The notes under the pieces were generated by a model. That model made no database searches and had not been told where the DNA came from. It saw only the letters and a program-made list of their open reading frames with translations. This document shows positions 1-8,581 of a stretch of 64,000 bases of DNA, piece by piece. The stretch covers positions 496,001 to 560,000 of the forward strand of contig NZ_JAFBCA010000001.1 in assembly GCF_016907475.1 (NCBI RefSeq). The letters run 5' to 3'. Made by a program: the position numbers and the translations under genes. The stretch is from Nocardioides cavernae (GTDB lineage Bacteria; Actinomycetota; Actinomycetes; Propionibacteriales; Nocardioidaceae). Positions within the stretch are counted from its first letter, which is position 1, and every line of letters starts with the position of its first letter.

Positions 1-1284
1 GTGGCCATCCTGATGGCGATCACGCTCACCCCCGCGATCCTGTCGCTGGCCGGCATGCGCATCCTGCGGCGCCGCGAACGTGAGCGCCTGGAGACAGGCG
101 AGCGCGCGCACGACGACGAGATCACCGACCGCGACCGGCCGATGAGCTCCACCCGGGCGTGGACCGTCCTCGGGCTGGGCGTCGCCGCACTGCTCGTCGT
201 GGCCGCCCCGGCCACGCAGATGCGCCTCGGCCTCCCGGACGGCTCGACCCAGCCGCCGGACTCGGCCGGCTACCTGGCCCACGAGGTGCAGGCGAAGAAG
301 TTCGGCGAGGGGTCCAACGGTCCGCTGCTGGTCGTCGCCGACCTGCCCTCAGCGATCGGCAAGGACGACGTCGTCGCCGAGCAGGCCGCCCTCGGCGAGC
401 AGATCGGCAACGTCTGGAACGTCGAGGCGGTCGTGCCGATCGGTGCGTCGAAGGACCGGTCCGCACTGGCCTTTCAGGTCATCCCCAAGGGAGCACCGTC
501 GAGCGCGGCAACCGCTGAGCTGGTGCAGAACCTTCGGACCTTGACCCCGGAGACGGCCTCCGGAGCTGACGCCACCCTCGGCGTGGCCGGGAACGCCAGT
601 GCAGGGATCGACATCTCCGACAAGCTCTCCGACGTGCTGCCGACCTACCTCGCGCTGGTCGTCGGGCTCTCCCTGCTGATCCTGGTGCTGGTGTTCCGCT
701 CGATCCTGGTGCCGCTCACGGCGACGCTCGGGTTCGTGCTGTCGCTGCTGGCGGCCTTCGGCGGCATCACCGCGATCTTCCAGATCGGCTTCCTCTCCGA
801 CCTGTTCGGCGTCCACGCGCCGGGACCGGTGCTCAGCTTCCTGCCGATCATCGCGACCGGCATCCTCTTCGGCCTGGCGATGGACTACCAGCTGTTCCTG
901 GTGTCCGGGATGCGTGAGGCGTACGCCCACGGCGCCCCGGCACGGGTCGCGGTGCAGCACGGCCTGCACGCCGGGCGCTCGGTCGTGACGGCTGCGGCGA
1001 TCATCATGATCTCCGTGTTCGCCGGCTTCATCTTCAGCCACGACGCGACCATCAAGCCGATCGGCTTCGGCCTGGCCTTCGGCGTGCTGCTCGACGCCTT
1101 CGTCGTACGGATGCTGCTGATCCCGGCGGCGATGCACCTCCTCGGCGAGAAGGCGTGGTGGCTGCCGCGCTGGCTGGACCGGATCCTGCCCGACGTCGAC
1201 GTCGAGGGCGCCAAGCTCGAGCGCAGCCACCCGGTCCACGAGGAGCAGGTCGACGAGCGCGCCAGCGCCCCCGCCGCACGGTGA
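1..1284 (+). CDS. MMPL family transporter, C-terminal part (5' end outside window)
   Basis: The reading frame is open from base 1, so the true start lies upstream. What remains is the second half of an RND/MMPL-type membrane exporter: the end of the first membrane domain (residues 1-20), a cytoplasmic basic/acidic loop, one membrane helix near residue 60, an extracytoplasmic loop of about 150 residues, then a cluster of five or six helices from about residue 215 to 385. The stretch GLAMDYQLFLVSGMREAY matches the conserved MMPL motif with the Asp-Tyr pair of the proton relay. Family members move lipids, siderophores or drugs using proton motive force; the substrate cannot be told here. The tail is hydrophilic. 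It ends 72 bases before the next gene. Confidence 0.9.
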   Translation: MAILMAITLTPAILSLAGMRILRRRERERLETGERAHDDEITDRDRPMSSTRAWTVLGLGVAALLVVAAPATQMRLGLPDGSTQPPDSAGYLAHEVQAKKFGEGSNGPLLVVADLPSAIGKDDVVAEQAALGEQIGNVWNVEAVVPIGASKDRSALAFQVIPKGAPSSAATAELVQNLRTLTPETASGADATLGVAGNASAGIDISDKLSDVLPTYLALVVGLSLLILVLVFRSILVPLTATLGFVLSLLAAFGGITAIFQIGFLSDLFGVHAPGPVLSFLPIIATGILFGLAMDYQLFLVSGMREAYAHGAPARVAVQHGLHAGRSVVTAAAIIMISVFAGFIFSHDATIKPIGFGLAFGVLLDAFVVRMLLIPAAMHLLGEKAWWLPRWLDRILPDVDVEGAKLERSHPVHEEQVDERASAPAAR

Positions 1285-1356
1285 CGCGGCCGTCATGGGT
1301 CCTCCGGTCCGGGCCTGAGGACCCATGACGTCGCCGGCGTGCACCACAATGGTCCT

Positions 1357-2166
1357 GTGACCGAACCCCGCGCCGTCCACACCTGGCTCACCGACATGGA
1401 CGGCGTCCTCGTGCGCGAGGAGGACCCGATCCCCGGCGCGAAGGAGTTCATCGGCGCGCTGCGCGAGCAAGGCGTCCCGTTCCTGGTGCTCACCAACAAC
1501 TCGATCTTCACCCCGCGCGACCTGCGGGTGCGCCTGCTCCGCAGCAGCGGGATCGACGTGCCGGAGGAGTCGATCTGGACGTCGGCCCTCGCGACCGCGC
1601 AGTTCCTCGACGACCAGCGCCCGGGCGGTTCGGCGTACGTCGTCGGCGAGACGGGGCTGACCGCGGCGGTGCACGACATCGGCTACGTCATGACCGACCA
1701 GGACCCCGACTACGTCGTGCTCGGCGAGACCCGCACCTACTCGTTCGAGGCGATCACGCGCGCGATCCGGCTGATCAACGCCGGCGCGCGCTTCATCGCC
1801 ACCAACCCCGACCCCAGCGGGCCGAGCGCCCAGGGCATGCTGCCGGCGACCGGGTCCGTCGCGGCCCTGATCAGCACCGCGACGGGACGCCAGCCCTACT
1901 TCATCGGCAAGCCCAACCCGCTGATGATGCGCAGCGCGCTCAACCGGATCGACGCCCACTCCGAGACCACCGTGATGATCGGCGACCGGATGGACACCGA
2001 CATCATCAGCGGCCTCGAGGCCGGCATGCGCACCGTCCTTGTGGCGACCGGCGCCACCGAGCGCCACCAGGTGCAGGACTTCCCCTACCGACCGACGAAG
2101 GTCGTCGACTCGATCGCCGACGTCGTGCCCTACGTCGCCCAGAAGTGCCTGCCCGAGGACACGTAG
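1357..2166 (+). CDS. HAD-IIA family hydrolase (NagD/phosphoglycolate phosphatase-like)
   Basis: A 269-residue cytoplasmic phosphatase of the HAD superfamily, subclass IIA. The nucleophile motif [12 protein letters not shown] near the N-terminus replaces the usual DxDGT by DMDGV, as is normal for NagD-like enzymes; motif II is VLTNNS, and the metal-binding motif near the C-terminus is [10 protein letters not shown]. The physiological substrate (p-nitrophenyl phosphate-type, nucleotide or phosphoglycolate) cannot be assigned. I chose GTG 1357 because CACAAT at 1345-1350 lies six bases upstream, fitting a leaderless -10 box; an in-frame GTG at 1339 would add six residues. Confidence 0.88.
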   Translation: MTEPRAVHTWLTDMDGVLVREEDPIPGAKEFIGALREQGVPFLVLTNNSIFTPRDLRVRLLRSSGIDVPEESIWTSALATAQFLDDQRPGGSAYVVGETGLTAAVHDIGYVMTDQDPDYVVLGETRTYSFEAITRAIRLINAGARFIATNPDPSGPSAQGMLPATGSVAALISTATGRQPYFIGKPNPLMMRSALNRIDAHSETTVMIGDRMDTDIISGLEAGMRTVLVATGATERHQVQDFPYRPTKVVDSIADVVPYVAQKCLPEDT

Positions 2167-2172
2167 GCCGGC

Positions 2173-3537
2173 TCAGAGCGACGTCGCGAGCCCGATCACG
2201 ACGCCGGCGAGGGCGCAGGCGCCGAGGGTGCGGAGCACCGACCACCCGCGCCAGAAGACGAGGGCGAAGCCGAGCCCGGTGATGGCCAGTGCCGCGAGGT
2301 CGAGGGACCCGGGCAGGGGGTACTCGACGTCGAGCGGCCCGGCCGTGAGCCTTGCGGTCTCGCCGAAGAGCGTGTGCAGCGTGAAGAACACCGCAAGGCT
2401 CGCGATGACCCCGACGACCGCGGCGGTGATCCCGGCCAGTGCGGCGGCGAGGTCGCGGTTGCCGCGGAGGCGCTCGACGTACGGCGCTCCGAGGAGAATG
2501 AAGAGGAAGCAGGGGACGAACGTCACCCACGTCGTCAGCAGCGCGGCGACCACGGCGGCGACCCACGGGTCGAGCTCGCCCGGAGCCCGGTAGGCACCGA
2601 CGAAGGCGACGAACTGGACGACCATGATCAGCGGCCCGGGGGTGGTCTCGGCGAGCGCGAGGCCGCGGACCATCTCGCCCGGCAGCAGCCAGTGGTAGAC
2701 CTCCACGGCCTGCTGGGCGACGTAGGCCAGGACGGCGTAGGCGCCGCCGAAGGTGACGACCGCGGCGCTCGAGAAGAACAGGCCCTGGTCGACGAACGTG
2801 CTCGACCGGCCGAACAGGAGCGCCGCGCCGGCCACCGGGGCGAACCACACGACCAGGCCGACGACGAGCGTGAGCGCGGCCCGGCGGCCGGACGGTCGTT
2901 CGGTGTGGAGCTGGTCGTCGCTGATGAGCGGCGGCGGTCCCTCGTCGACGACTGACCTCGGCGGCCTGGTCAGGCCGGGGATGTGCCGGCCGAGCACCCA
3001 CCCCACGAGCGCCGCGACGAGCACGACGGCCGGGAACGGGGCGCCGAAGAAGGTCAGGGCGACGAACGACGCCACCGCCAGCGCGACCAGCGCTGGATGA
3101 CCCAGCCCCTTCCGGCCCACGCGGACCACCGCCTGGACCACGATCGCGATGACCGCGGGGGCGAGGCCGAGGAACAGCGACTCGACGAGGGTGGTGTCGC
3201 CGTAGGCGACGTAGACCGCCGACAGGACGAGGAGGGCGGCGACGCCGGGCAGGACGAACAGGATGCCCGCGACGAGCGCGCCCCTGACACCGTTGAGGAG
3301 CCAGCCGACGTACGTCGCCAGCTGCTGGGCCTCCGGCCCGGGCAGCAGCGTGCAGTAGGACAGCGCGAACAGGAATCGCTGCTGGCCGATCCAGCGCTTC
3401 TCCTCCACGAGGGTGCGCTGCATGACGGCGATCTGGCCCGCCGGCCCGCCGAAGGTCTGCAGCGAGATGGCAAACCAGGCCTTGGCGGCCTCGCGGAGCG
3501 GGATGACGTCGCGCGAAGTCCCGGTGGGGGCGGACAT
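2173..3537 (-). CDS. chrA: Chromate efflux transporter ChrA, two-domain form
   Basis: A 454-residue inner-membrane protein of the CHR family, which exports chromate by proton antiport in characterised members. It is the long bidomain form: the N-terminal half carries FGGPAGQIAVMQ and LLPGPEAQQLATYVGW, and the C-terminal half repeats the fold with FGGAYAVLAYVAQQ and ETTPGPLIM, joined by a hydrophilic linker around residues 195-215. About twelve membrane segments can be seen. It ends six bases from the end of the convergent HAD gene. No ChrB-type regulator sits beside it. No leaderless -10 box is visible. Confidence 0.93.
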   Translation of the reverse strand: MSAPTGTSRDVIPLREAAKAWFAISLQTFGGPAGQIAVMQRTLVEEKRWIGQQRFLFALSYCTLLPGPEAQQLATYVGWLLNGVRGALVAGILFVLPGVAALLVLSAVYVAYGDTTLVESLFLGLAPAVIAIVVQAVVRVGRKGLGHPALVALAVASFVALTFFGAPFPAVVLVAALVGWVLGRHIPGLTRPPRSVVDEGPPPLISDDQLHTERPSGRRAALTLVVGLVVWFAPVAGAALLFGRSSTFVDQGLFFSSAAVVTFGGAYAVLAYVAQQAVEVYHWLLPGEMVRGLALAETTPGPLIMVVQFVAFVGAYRAPGELDPWVAAVVAALLTTWVTFVPCFLFILLGAPYVERLRGNRDLAAALAGITAAVVGVIASLAVFFTLHTLFGETARLTAGPLDVEYPLPGSLDLAALAITGLGFALVFWRGWSVLRTLGACALAGVVIGLATSL

Positions 3538-3593
3538 GGCAGCACCGAACCCCGTCGCAGGGCCCTAGGTCAAGCTGGGCGCTCGACTATGCC

Positions 3594-4250
3594 TCAGACG
3601 GTCGCAGCCGCCGCCGGACGACCTTCGGAGGTGAGTGGCCGCGGGTGCACGAGGTGCCCGCGCCGCCACGCGCTGTGGAGGACGACGGCCGCGAGGACGG
3701 CGCCGGCGGTGCCGAGCGACAGGTCGCCCAGCGTGTCGGCGTACGCGAACTCGCGCTCGGTCGAGCGGCTGATGAAGGCGAAGTACTCCGCGACCTCCCA
3801 CGCGATCGCAGCGCTCGCGCCGAAGGCGAGCGCCCGCTCCAGGACGCGCCCGAACCCGACGTCGCGCGGCAGGGTGAGCAGGATGAACGCCGCCGCGAGG
3901 AGGCCCGTGTTCATGAAGTGCATCCAGTCGTCGAACCACACGACCGTGTCGTAGAGGTCCATCCGGTTGCCGAGGATGTCGGTGAAGCAGGTGATGGTGA
4001 TGAGCAGGTCGGGCAGCCACGGGAACGAGATGCGGTCGCGCCACAGCGCCCACCACAGGACCGGCACGGTGAACGAGATCAGCGGGTAGCCCACGGCGCG
4101 CATGCCGGCGGCCTTGTCGCGCAGGTTGGCCTGGTCGGGGTGGAGGACGGCGAAGACCAGCAGCAGGACCAGCGCGCCCTTCGCCAGGACGTTGGCCGTC
4201 TTCGCCAACGTGGGCGTCACCGGGTGCTCGATCGTTGCTGCCTCGGTCAC
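3594..4250 (-). CDS. Integral membrane protein, YjdF/DUF2238-like
   Basis: A 218-residue protein with six or so hydrophobic segments. The centre contains WFDDWMHFMNTG, followed by a helix with WEVAEYFAF and a motif YADTLGDLSLGTAGA; this Asp/His/Glu-rich pattern inside membrane helices is what I know from the YjdF/DUF2238 family. The function of that family is unknown. The start is GTG at 4250. It stands alone between chrA and the CDF gene, all on the same strand, with gaps of 56 and 70 bases. The family assignment is by remembered motif, so it is moderate. Confidence 0.7.
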   Translation of the reverse strand: MTEAATIEHPVTPTLAKTANVLAKGALVLLLVFAVLHPDQANLRDKAAGMRAVGYPLISFTVPVLWWALWRDRISFPWLPDLLITITCFTDILGNRMDLYDTVVWFDDWMHFMNTGLLAAAFILLTLPRDVGFGRVLERALAFGASAAIAWEVAEYFAFISRSTEREFAYADTLGDLSLGTAGAVLAAVVLHSAWRRGHLVHPRPLTSEGRPAAAATV

Positions 4251-4320
4251 CCGGTACCCCGTCCTGGCGCCACGACGGTCGGGGGGCCGGGCCCCAGTGT
4301 GTCAGCAGCACCCGGCACGC

Positions 4321-5220
4321 TCACCAGGTGGCCGCGTGGCACTCCTGCGCCGGCAGCGCCTCGACCTGCAGGGTGGCGTGCTCGATGCCGTGGCCCTCAC
4401 GGAGCGCGGCGCCGGCCGCGGCCAGCACGACCTGCGCGTCGGCACCCACCCGCAGCACGAGGTGCGCGGTGGCGACGTTCATCCCCGAGGTCAGCGTCCA
4501 GGCGTGCAGGTCGTGGACCTCGGCCACGCCGGACACCGCTTCCAGGTCGCGGACGACGGCCTCGAGGTCGACGTCGTGGGGCGCGTGCTGGCCGAGCACG
4601 GCCAGCACCTCGCGGCCGAGCACGAGTGCCCGGACGGCCACGAAGGCGCCGATCGCGACGGCGACGACGGTGTCCCACCATCCGTCGCCCGTGAGGTGGA
4701 CGAGCAGCCCGGCCGCCAGGACGCCGACGCTGCCGGCCGCGTCGGCCATCACCTCGAGGTAGGCGCCCTTGACGTTGATCGACTCCGACGCGCCGCCGCG
4801 CAGCAGGACCAGGCAGACCAGGTTGACGACCAGCCCGATCGCGCCGACCACCAGGAGCGGGCCCGAGGAGACCTCGACGTCGTCGCCGATCCGGCGTACC
4901 GCCTCGACGACGACGTAGACCGAGACCCCCAGCATGATCAGGACGGTCAGGCCGGAGGCGAACACCTCGGCACGGTAGGAGCCGTAGGTGCGCCGACCCG
5001 TGCCGTCAGGGCGGGTGGCGATCTTCGTGGCGACGAGCGCGGCGCCGAGCGCGACCACGTCCGCGGCCATGTGCCCCGCATCGGAGATCAGCGCGAGCGA
5101 CCCGGTCGCCAGGCCGACCGCGAGCTCGACGCCGAAGAAGCCGGCGACGAGGCCGAAGGCGACGGCGAGCCGCCACCTGTGCCGGGCGCCCGCGTGGCCG
5201 TGCCCGTGTCCCGCACCCAT
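4321..5220 (-). CDS. Cation diffusion facilitator family transporter (zinc/cobalt efflux)
   Basis: A 299-residue CDF/ZitB-CzcD-like antiporter that pumps divalent metal (typically Zn, Co or Cd) out of the cytosol. The N-terminus is a His-rich tag (GHGHGHAGARH). The metal-site Asp/His residues of helix II are visible in LALISDAGHMAADVVALGAA (HxxxD), and the matching pair of helix V in YLEVMADAAGSVGVL. The C-terminal domain holds VAEVHDLHAWTLTSG, a typical CDF metal-binding fold. ATG 5220 is chosen because GGAGGT lies five bases upstream; a longer frame to 5247 lacks support. A promoter and an ArsR-type operator lie at 5248-5276, see those entries. Confidence 0.95.
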   Translation of the reverse strand: MGAGHGHGHAGARHRWRLAVAFGLVAGFFGVELAVGLATGSLALISDAGHMAADVVALGAALVATKIATRPDGTGRRTYGSYRAEVFASGLTVLIMLGVSVYVVVEAVRRIGDDVEVSSGPLLVVGAIGLVVNLVCLVLLRGGASESINVKGAYLEVMADAAGSVGVLAAGLLVHLTGDGWWDTVVAVAIGAFVAVRALVLGREVLAVLGQHAPHDVDLEAVVRDLEAVSGVAEVHDLHAWTLTSGMNVATAHLVLRVGADAQVVLAAAGAALREGHGIEHATLQVEALPAQECHAATW

Positions 5221-5247
5221 CGCGTACCTCCATCGTCGTCCGCCCAC

Positions 5248-5276
5248 ATCATCGCCAATCGGCGATGCCGGGTCAA
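5248..5276 (-). promoter_or_regulatory. Probable sigma-70-type promoter of the CDF gene
   Basis: On the minus strand TTGACC (5276-5271) is followed after exactly 17 bases by GATGAT (5253-5248), 27 bases before the CDF start codon, with the Shine-Dalgarno GGAGGT between. The operator palindrome lies within the spacer and overlaps the -10 hexamer. Assignment rests on consensus match only. Confidence 0.55.
5250..5267. promoter_or_regulatory. Candidate ArsR/CmtR operator in the CDF promoter
   Basis: A perfect inverted repeat CATCGCC-N4-GGCGATG covers the spacer and -10 box of the CDF promoter. The same palindrome with one mismatch is found at the start of the nearby arsR-type gene (6323-6340), so this is the likely binding site through which that regulator represses the transporter until metal is present. 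Confidence 0.7.
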
Positions 5277-5362
5277 ACCCGGTCGCCCCGAGCGGTTGGG
5301 TGATGCCGGAGGATGGGGCCGACCCGCCCTGCCCCTGCCCCGTCCCTCAGGAGACGCCCGCC

Positions 5363-5989
5363 ATGAGCACCCCTTCCACCGTCGACGACCCTGCCGTCGT
5401 CGACGAGCCGCAGGAGCGTCCGCTCGCGATCGGACTGCTGGTGGGCGGGCTCATCGGCTTCGTGGCCTCGGCCGTGCTGCTCATCGAGCGGATCCGGCTC
5501 GCCGAGGACAGCGACTACGTGCCGACCTGCAGCATCAACCCGGTCCTCAGCTGCGGCAACGTGATGGAGTCGGCGCAGGCGGCCCTGCTCGGCTTCCCCA
5601 ACCCGATCATCGGTGTCGCGGCCTTCCCGGTGGTCGTCGCGACGGGCGCGGCGCTGCTCGCCGGCGGCCGGCTGGCGCGGTGGTACTGGCTCGGGCTGCA
5701 GGCCGGGGTGACCACGGCCTTCGTGTTCATCTGCTGGCTGGTCTTCCAGAGCCTCTACCGCATCGGGGCCCTGTGCCCCTACTGCATGGTCGTGTGGGCG
5801 GTCGTCATCCCGCTCTTCTGGTACGTCACGGCGCGCAACGTCGCCGCGGGTGCGCTCGGGGCCGCTCCGGACGGACGGCTCGCGGACAGCCTGCGCGACT
5901 GGCGGGGGCCGCTGGTGTTCGGCACCTACCTGGTGGTGGTGCTGCTGATCCTCGAGCGCTTCTGGTCCTACTGGTCGTCGCTGCTCTGA
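5363..5989 (+). CDS. Vitamin K epoxide reductase (VKOR) family protein
   Basis: A 208-residue membrane protein of the bacterial VKOR family, which reoxidises periplasmic or extracytoplasmic thiol oxidoreductases using quinone. Key residues are visible: the loop cysteine pair in TCSINPVLSCGNV (about residues 54-62) and the redox CxxC in IGALCPYCMV (about residue 135). Five membrane segments fit the family. ATG 5363 has CAGGAG about ten bases upstream. No DsbA-like partner is adjacent. It sits between the CDF gene (opposite strand, shared upstream region) and the convergent arsR gene, whose stop is three bases away. Confidence 0.93.
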   Translation: MSTPSTVDDPAVVDEPQERPLAIGLLVGGLIGFVASAVLLIERIRLAEDSDYVPTCSINPVLSCGNVMESAQAALLGFPNPIIGVAAFPVVVATGAALLAGGRLARWYWLGLQAGVTTAFVFICWLVFQSLYRIGALCPYCMVVWAVVIPLFWYVTARNVAAGALGAAPDGRLADSLRDWRGPLVFGTYLVVVLLILERFWSYWSSLL

Positions 5990-5992
5990 GGC

Positions 5993-6331
5993 TCAGGGGT
6001 GCCGCTCCTCGTATTGGTGCTCCGGGCCGACCCCCGTGAGCGCGAGCAGGCGCTCGGCGGTCGCGACCACCTCGAGCAGCTCCTCGCGGCGGGTCAACGA
6101 CCACACCGACGCCCGGCCCTCGGGACGCGACGCCACCAGGCCGCAGTCCTTGAGGCAGGCGAGGTGCTTCGACACCGTGCTCTGTGCCAGCCCGAGGTGC
6201 GCGGTGAGGTCGACCACGCGGTGCTCGCCCAGCGACAGGTGCCGCACGATCAGCAGCCGCGACGGGTCGGACAGGGCGTGGAACAGGGCCGCCTCGGCCG
6301 CCAGGCCGGTCGCCTCCGATCTCATCGCCAC
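5993..6331 (-). CDS. ArsR/SmtB family metal-sensing repressor, CmtR-like
   Basis: A 112-residue winged-helix repressor. The recognition helix reads STVSKHLACLKDCGLV; the two cysteines (C59, C63) sit where mycobacterial CmtR carries its Cd/Pb-binding C57 and C61 (HLSCLRGCGLV in my recollection). CmtR's third Cys near the C-terminus is absent, but His105 and His111 are available. GTG 6331 is preferred because TAGCAT (6343-6338) lies six bases upstream, a leaderless -10; ATG 6325 is the alternative. A near copy of the CDF promoter palindrome covers its -10 and start, so autorepression and control of the CDF gene are inferred. Metal specificity is not known. Confidence 0.9.
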   Translation of the reverse strand: MAMRSEATGLAAEAALFHALSDPSRLLIVRHLSLGEHRVVDLTAHLGLAQSTVSKHLACLKDCGLVASRPEGRASVWSLTRREELLEVVATAERLLALTGVGPEHQYEERHP

Positions 6332-6340
6332 CCGACGATG
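6323..6340. promoter_or_regulatory. Candidate autoregulatory operator of the arsR gene
   Basis: CATCGCC-N4-GACGATG, the CDF operator with one mismatch, spans the start codon and overlaps the leaderless -10 hexamer TAGCAT (minus strand, 6343-6338). This placement would block RNA polymerase directly. Confidence 0.68.
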
Positions 6341-6379
6341 CTAGCCGGACGCGGTCCCCGGGCGGCTACCGTCGGCCGC

Positions 6380-7132
6380 GTGGTGCACGACGTCCTCGAC
6401 TACGCCCGGTTCGGCGCCGGCCTGCTGGTCGTCGTGCTCGCGACGGTGCTGCTCGCCTGGCGGTCCGGGATCGGCCTCGGCTGGACGCCGTTGACGTCGC
6501 TGGCCCGCGCGGTCGTCCAGCTCAGCATCGTCGCCCTCCTGCTCCGCGGGATCCTGGCCGTCCCCTGGACGGTGGTCGCCTTCCTCGCCCTGATGCTCAC
6601 GACGGCGTCCGTCACCGCGTCCGGTCGGCTCAGCGAGCTCTGGCACGGCCGCCGGGCGGCGGTCATCGGCGTGGTGGTGGGCGCGTGCGTCGCCCTGACG
6701 CTGGTGTTCGTCCTGCGGCTGGTCGCCCTCGAGCCGCGCTACCTCGTGGCGGTGGCCGGCATCATCATCGGCAACGCCATGAGCGCGGCGACGCTGTCGG
6801 GGCGCAACTTCCTGCGAGGTGTGCGGCACCGCCGCGACGAGGTCGAGGCGTGGCTGTCACTGGGCGCGTCGCCGTCCCGCGCGCACCTCGAGATCGGACA
6901 GGAGGCCGTGCGCGAGTCGCTGCTGCCGAACCTCGACCAGACCCGCTCGACCGGTCTCGTCACGCTGCCCGGCGCCTTCGTCGGCGCCCTGTTCGGCGGC
7001 GCCAGTCCCGCGGTCGCAGCGCAGTTCCAGCTCGTCGTGCTCGCCGGCATCGCGCTGGCGATGACCGTCACCGGCGTCATCGTCACGCGGCTCCTGAGCC
7101 GATCGCCGTACCTGCCCCCTGCCCCGTCCTGA
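6380..7132 (+). CDS. ABC transporter permease, FetB/UPF0014 family
   Basis: A 250-residue, seven-helix permease. The C-terminal part contains the family stretch GIIIGNAMSAATLSGRNF and LLPNLDQTRSTGLVTLPGAFVGALFGGASP. E. coli FetB pairs with the ATPase FetA and has been linked to iron export and peroxide resistance; here no ATPase gene adjoins, so the partner must be elsewhere. GTG 6380 is chosen since TACCGT (6367-6372) stands seven bases upstream (leaderless pattern); GTG 6383 is equally in frame. It is divergent from the arsR gene with 48 bases between starts. Confidence 0.88.
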   Translation: MVHDVLDYARFGAGLLVVVLATVLLAWRSGIGLGWTPLTSLARAVVQLSIVALLLRGILAVPWTVVAFLALMLTTASVTASGRLSELWHGRRAAVIGVVVGACVALTLVFVLRLVALEPRYLVAVAGIIIGNAMSAATLSGRNFLRGVRHRRDEVEAWLSLGASPSRAHLEIGQEAVRESLLPNLDQTRSTGLVTLPGAFVGALFGGASPAVAAQFQLVVLAGIALAMTVTGVIVTRLLSRSPYLPPAPS

Positions 7133-7205
7133 CTGACCTGGCCGCACCCTTCGTCCGACTGACGGACCCACCCGGAGGGCGACCCGCCTGACCTAGCCTG
7201 CGCGG

Positions 7206-8474
7206 GTGGACAGGCGACTGCTGGCGGACACCCGCCCCCTCGCCAACCCGCACTTCAAGCGGCTGTGGCGCGCCAACATCGTGACGGTCGTCGGAGCGCA
7301 GCTGACCGTCGTGGCGGTGCCCGCCCAGATCTACGCGATGACCGGCTCGTCGGCGTACGTCGGTCTGACCGGCATCTTCGGCCTCGTCCCGCTGGTGGTC
7401 TTCGGGCTGTGGGGCGGCGCGCTGGCCGACGTCTTCGACCGCCGCACCCTGCTGATGATCACCACGTGCGGCCTCATCGCGACGAGCGCCGGCTTCTGGC
7501 TCCAGGCGGCGCTCGGCGCCGAGGACGTGTGGCTGCTGCTGTCCCTGTTCGCGGTCCAGCAGGCGTTCTTCGCGGTCAACCAGCCCACCCGGTCGGCGCT
7601 GCTGCCCCGCATCCTTGACGAGGAGCTCCTGCCCGCCGCGAACTCGCTCAACATGACCGTGATGCAGGCCGGCGGCATCGCAGGACCGCTGGTGGGCGGC
7701 GCGCTCATCCCGCTCATGGGCTTCTCGTGGCTCTACCTGCTCGACACGATCACGCTCTTCGCGACCCTCGGCGCCGTCGTACGCCTCCCACCGCTGCCGA
7801 TCCTGGGCGTCACCGTGACGCCGGGGATCGGGGCGGTCATCGACGGCTTCCGCTACCTGCGCACGCAACCGGTGCTGATGATGTCGTTCGTCGTCGACAT
7901 TATCGCCATGGTCTTCGGCATGCCGCGGGCGCTGTTCCCCGAGCTCGCGGACGTCGCCTTCAGCGGGCCCAACGAGGGCGGCGTCGCCTTCGCGCTGCTC
8001 TTCGCGGCGATCCCGGCCGGCGCCGTGGTGGGTGGCGTCCTGTCCGGCTGGGTGTCGCGGGTCGAGCGGCAGGGCCTGGCGGTGATCGTGTCGATCCTCG
8101 TGTGGGGGGTGGCGATGGTCGGCTTCGGGGTCGCCGCCATGCTCGCGCCGCTCGCCCCCGCCCTCTTCCTCGGCATCGCGGTGTTGATGCTCGCGATCGG
8201 CGGCGCCGCCGACATGGCGTCCGCCGCCTTCCGCACGTCGATGCTCCAGGCCGCGGCCGACGACTCCGTGCGCGGGCGGCTGCAGGGGATCTTCATCGTC
8301 GTGGTCGCCGGCGGCCCGCGCGTCGCCGACGTCCTCCACGGCGCGACGGCTGCGGTGACCGGCGCCGCCGTCGCGGCCGCCGGTGGCGGCGTGCTCGTGA
8401 TCATCGGCACCGTCCTCGCCGCTCTCGCCGTGCCCGCCTTCGTGCGCTACCGGGTGACCCGGGTCGCGGTCTGA
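7206..8474 (+). CDS. MFS transporter, EntS-like
   Basis: A 422-residue major facilitator with twelve predicted helices. Motif A is seen in GLWGGALADVFDRRTLL and its C-terminal equivalent in GGVLSGWVSRVERQG; the VNQPTRSALLPRILDEELLPAANSL segment is typical of the EntS (enterobactin exporter)/MFS_3 group. The substrate is unknown; no siderophore genes lie nearby. GTG 7206 has TAGCCT (7194-7199) six bases upstream, so it is probably leaderless. The gene ends against a convergent aldo/keto reductase across a palindrome-rich 107-base gap. Confidence 0.92.
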   Translation: MDRRLLADTRPLANPHFKRLWRANIVTVVGAQLTVVAVPAQIYAMTGSSAYVGLTGIFGLVPLVVFGLWGGALADVFDRRTLLMITTCGLIATSAGFWLQAALGAEDVWLLLSLFAVQQAFFAVNQPTRSALLPRILDEELLPAANSLNMTVMQAGGIAGPLVGGALIPLMGFSWLYLLDTITLFATLGAVVRLPPLPILGVTVTPGIGAVIDGFRYLRTQPVLMMSFVVDIIAMVFGMPRALFPELADVAFSGPNEGGVAFALLFAAIPAGAVVGGVLSGWVSRVERQGLAVIVSILVWGVAMVGFGVAAMLAPLAPALFLGIAVLMLAIGGAADMASAAFRTSMLQAAADDSVRGRLQGIFIVVVAGGPRVADVLHGATAAVTGAAVAAAGGGVLVIIGTVLAALAVPAFVRYRVTRVAV

Positions 8475-8498
8475 CCCGGCGCGGCACACGACCTGACC

Positions 8499-8567
8499 CG
8501 CGCACGTGCGGCAGAGTTGGCCCTCGAATCGGCGGATCCGGGGCACCATCCGCCGCACGTGCGGCGG
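8499..8567. terminator. Palindromic intergenic region between convergent genes, possible bidirectional terminator
   Basis: Two palindromes lie between the MFS and aldo/keto reductase stops: CGCACGTGCG at 8501-8510 and the perfect 18-mer CCGCCGCACGTGCGGCGG at 8550-8567. The 18-mer recurs exactly at 33686-33703 after another stop codon. No T-run follows, so termination is inferred from position only. Confidence 0.45.
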
Positions 8568-8581
8568 TCGGGGCGAGCCCC

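Noticed and set aside
349..2067. Long minus-strand open frame opposite the MMPL and HAD genes (572 codons)
   Set aside because: Low-complexity Gly/Arg/Asp composition typical of antisense frames in GC-rich DNA; the plus-strand genes have clear families.
6380..7132. A complete FetAB transporter
   Set aside because: Only the permease is present; the neighbours are an ArsR regulator and an MFS gene, with no ATPase.
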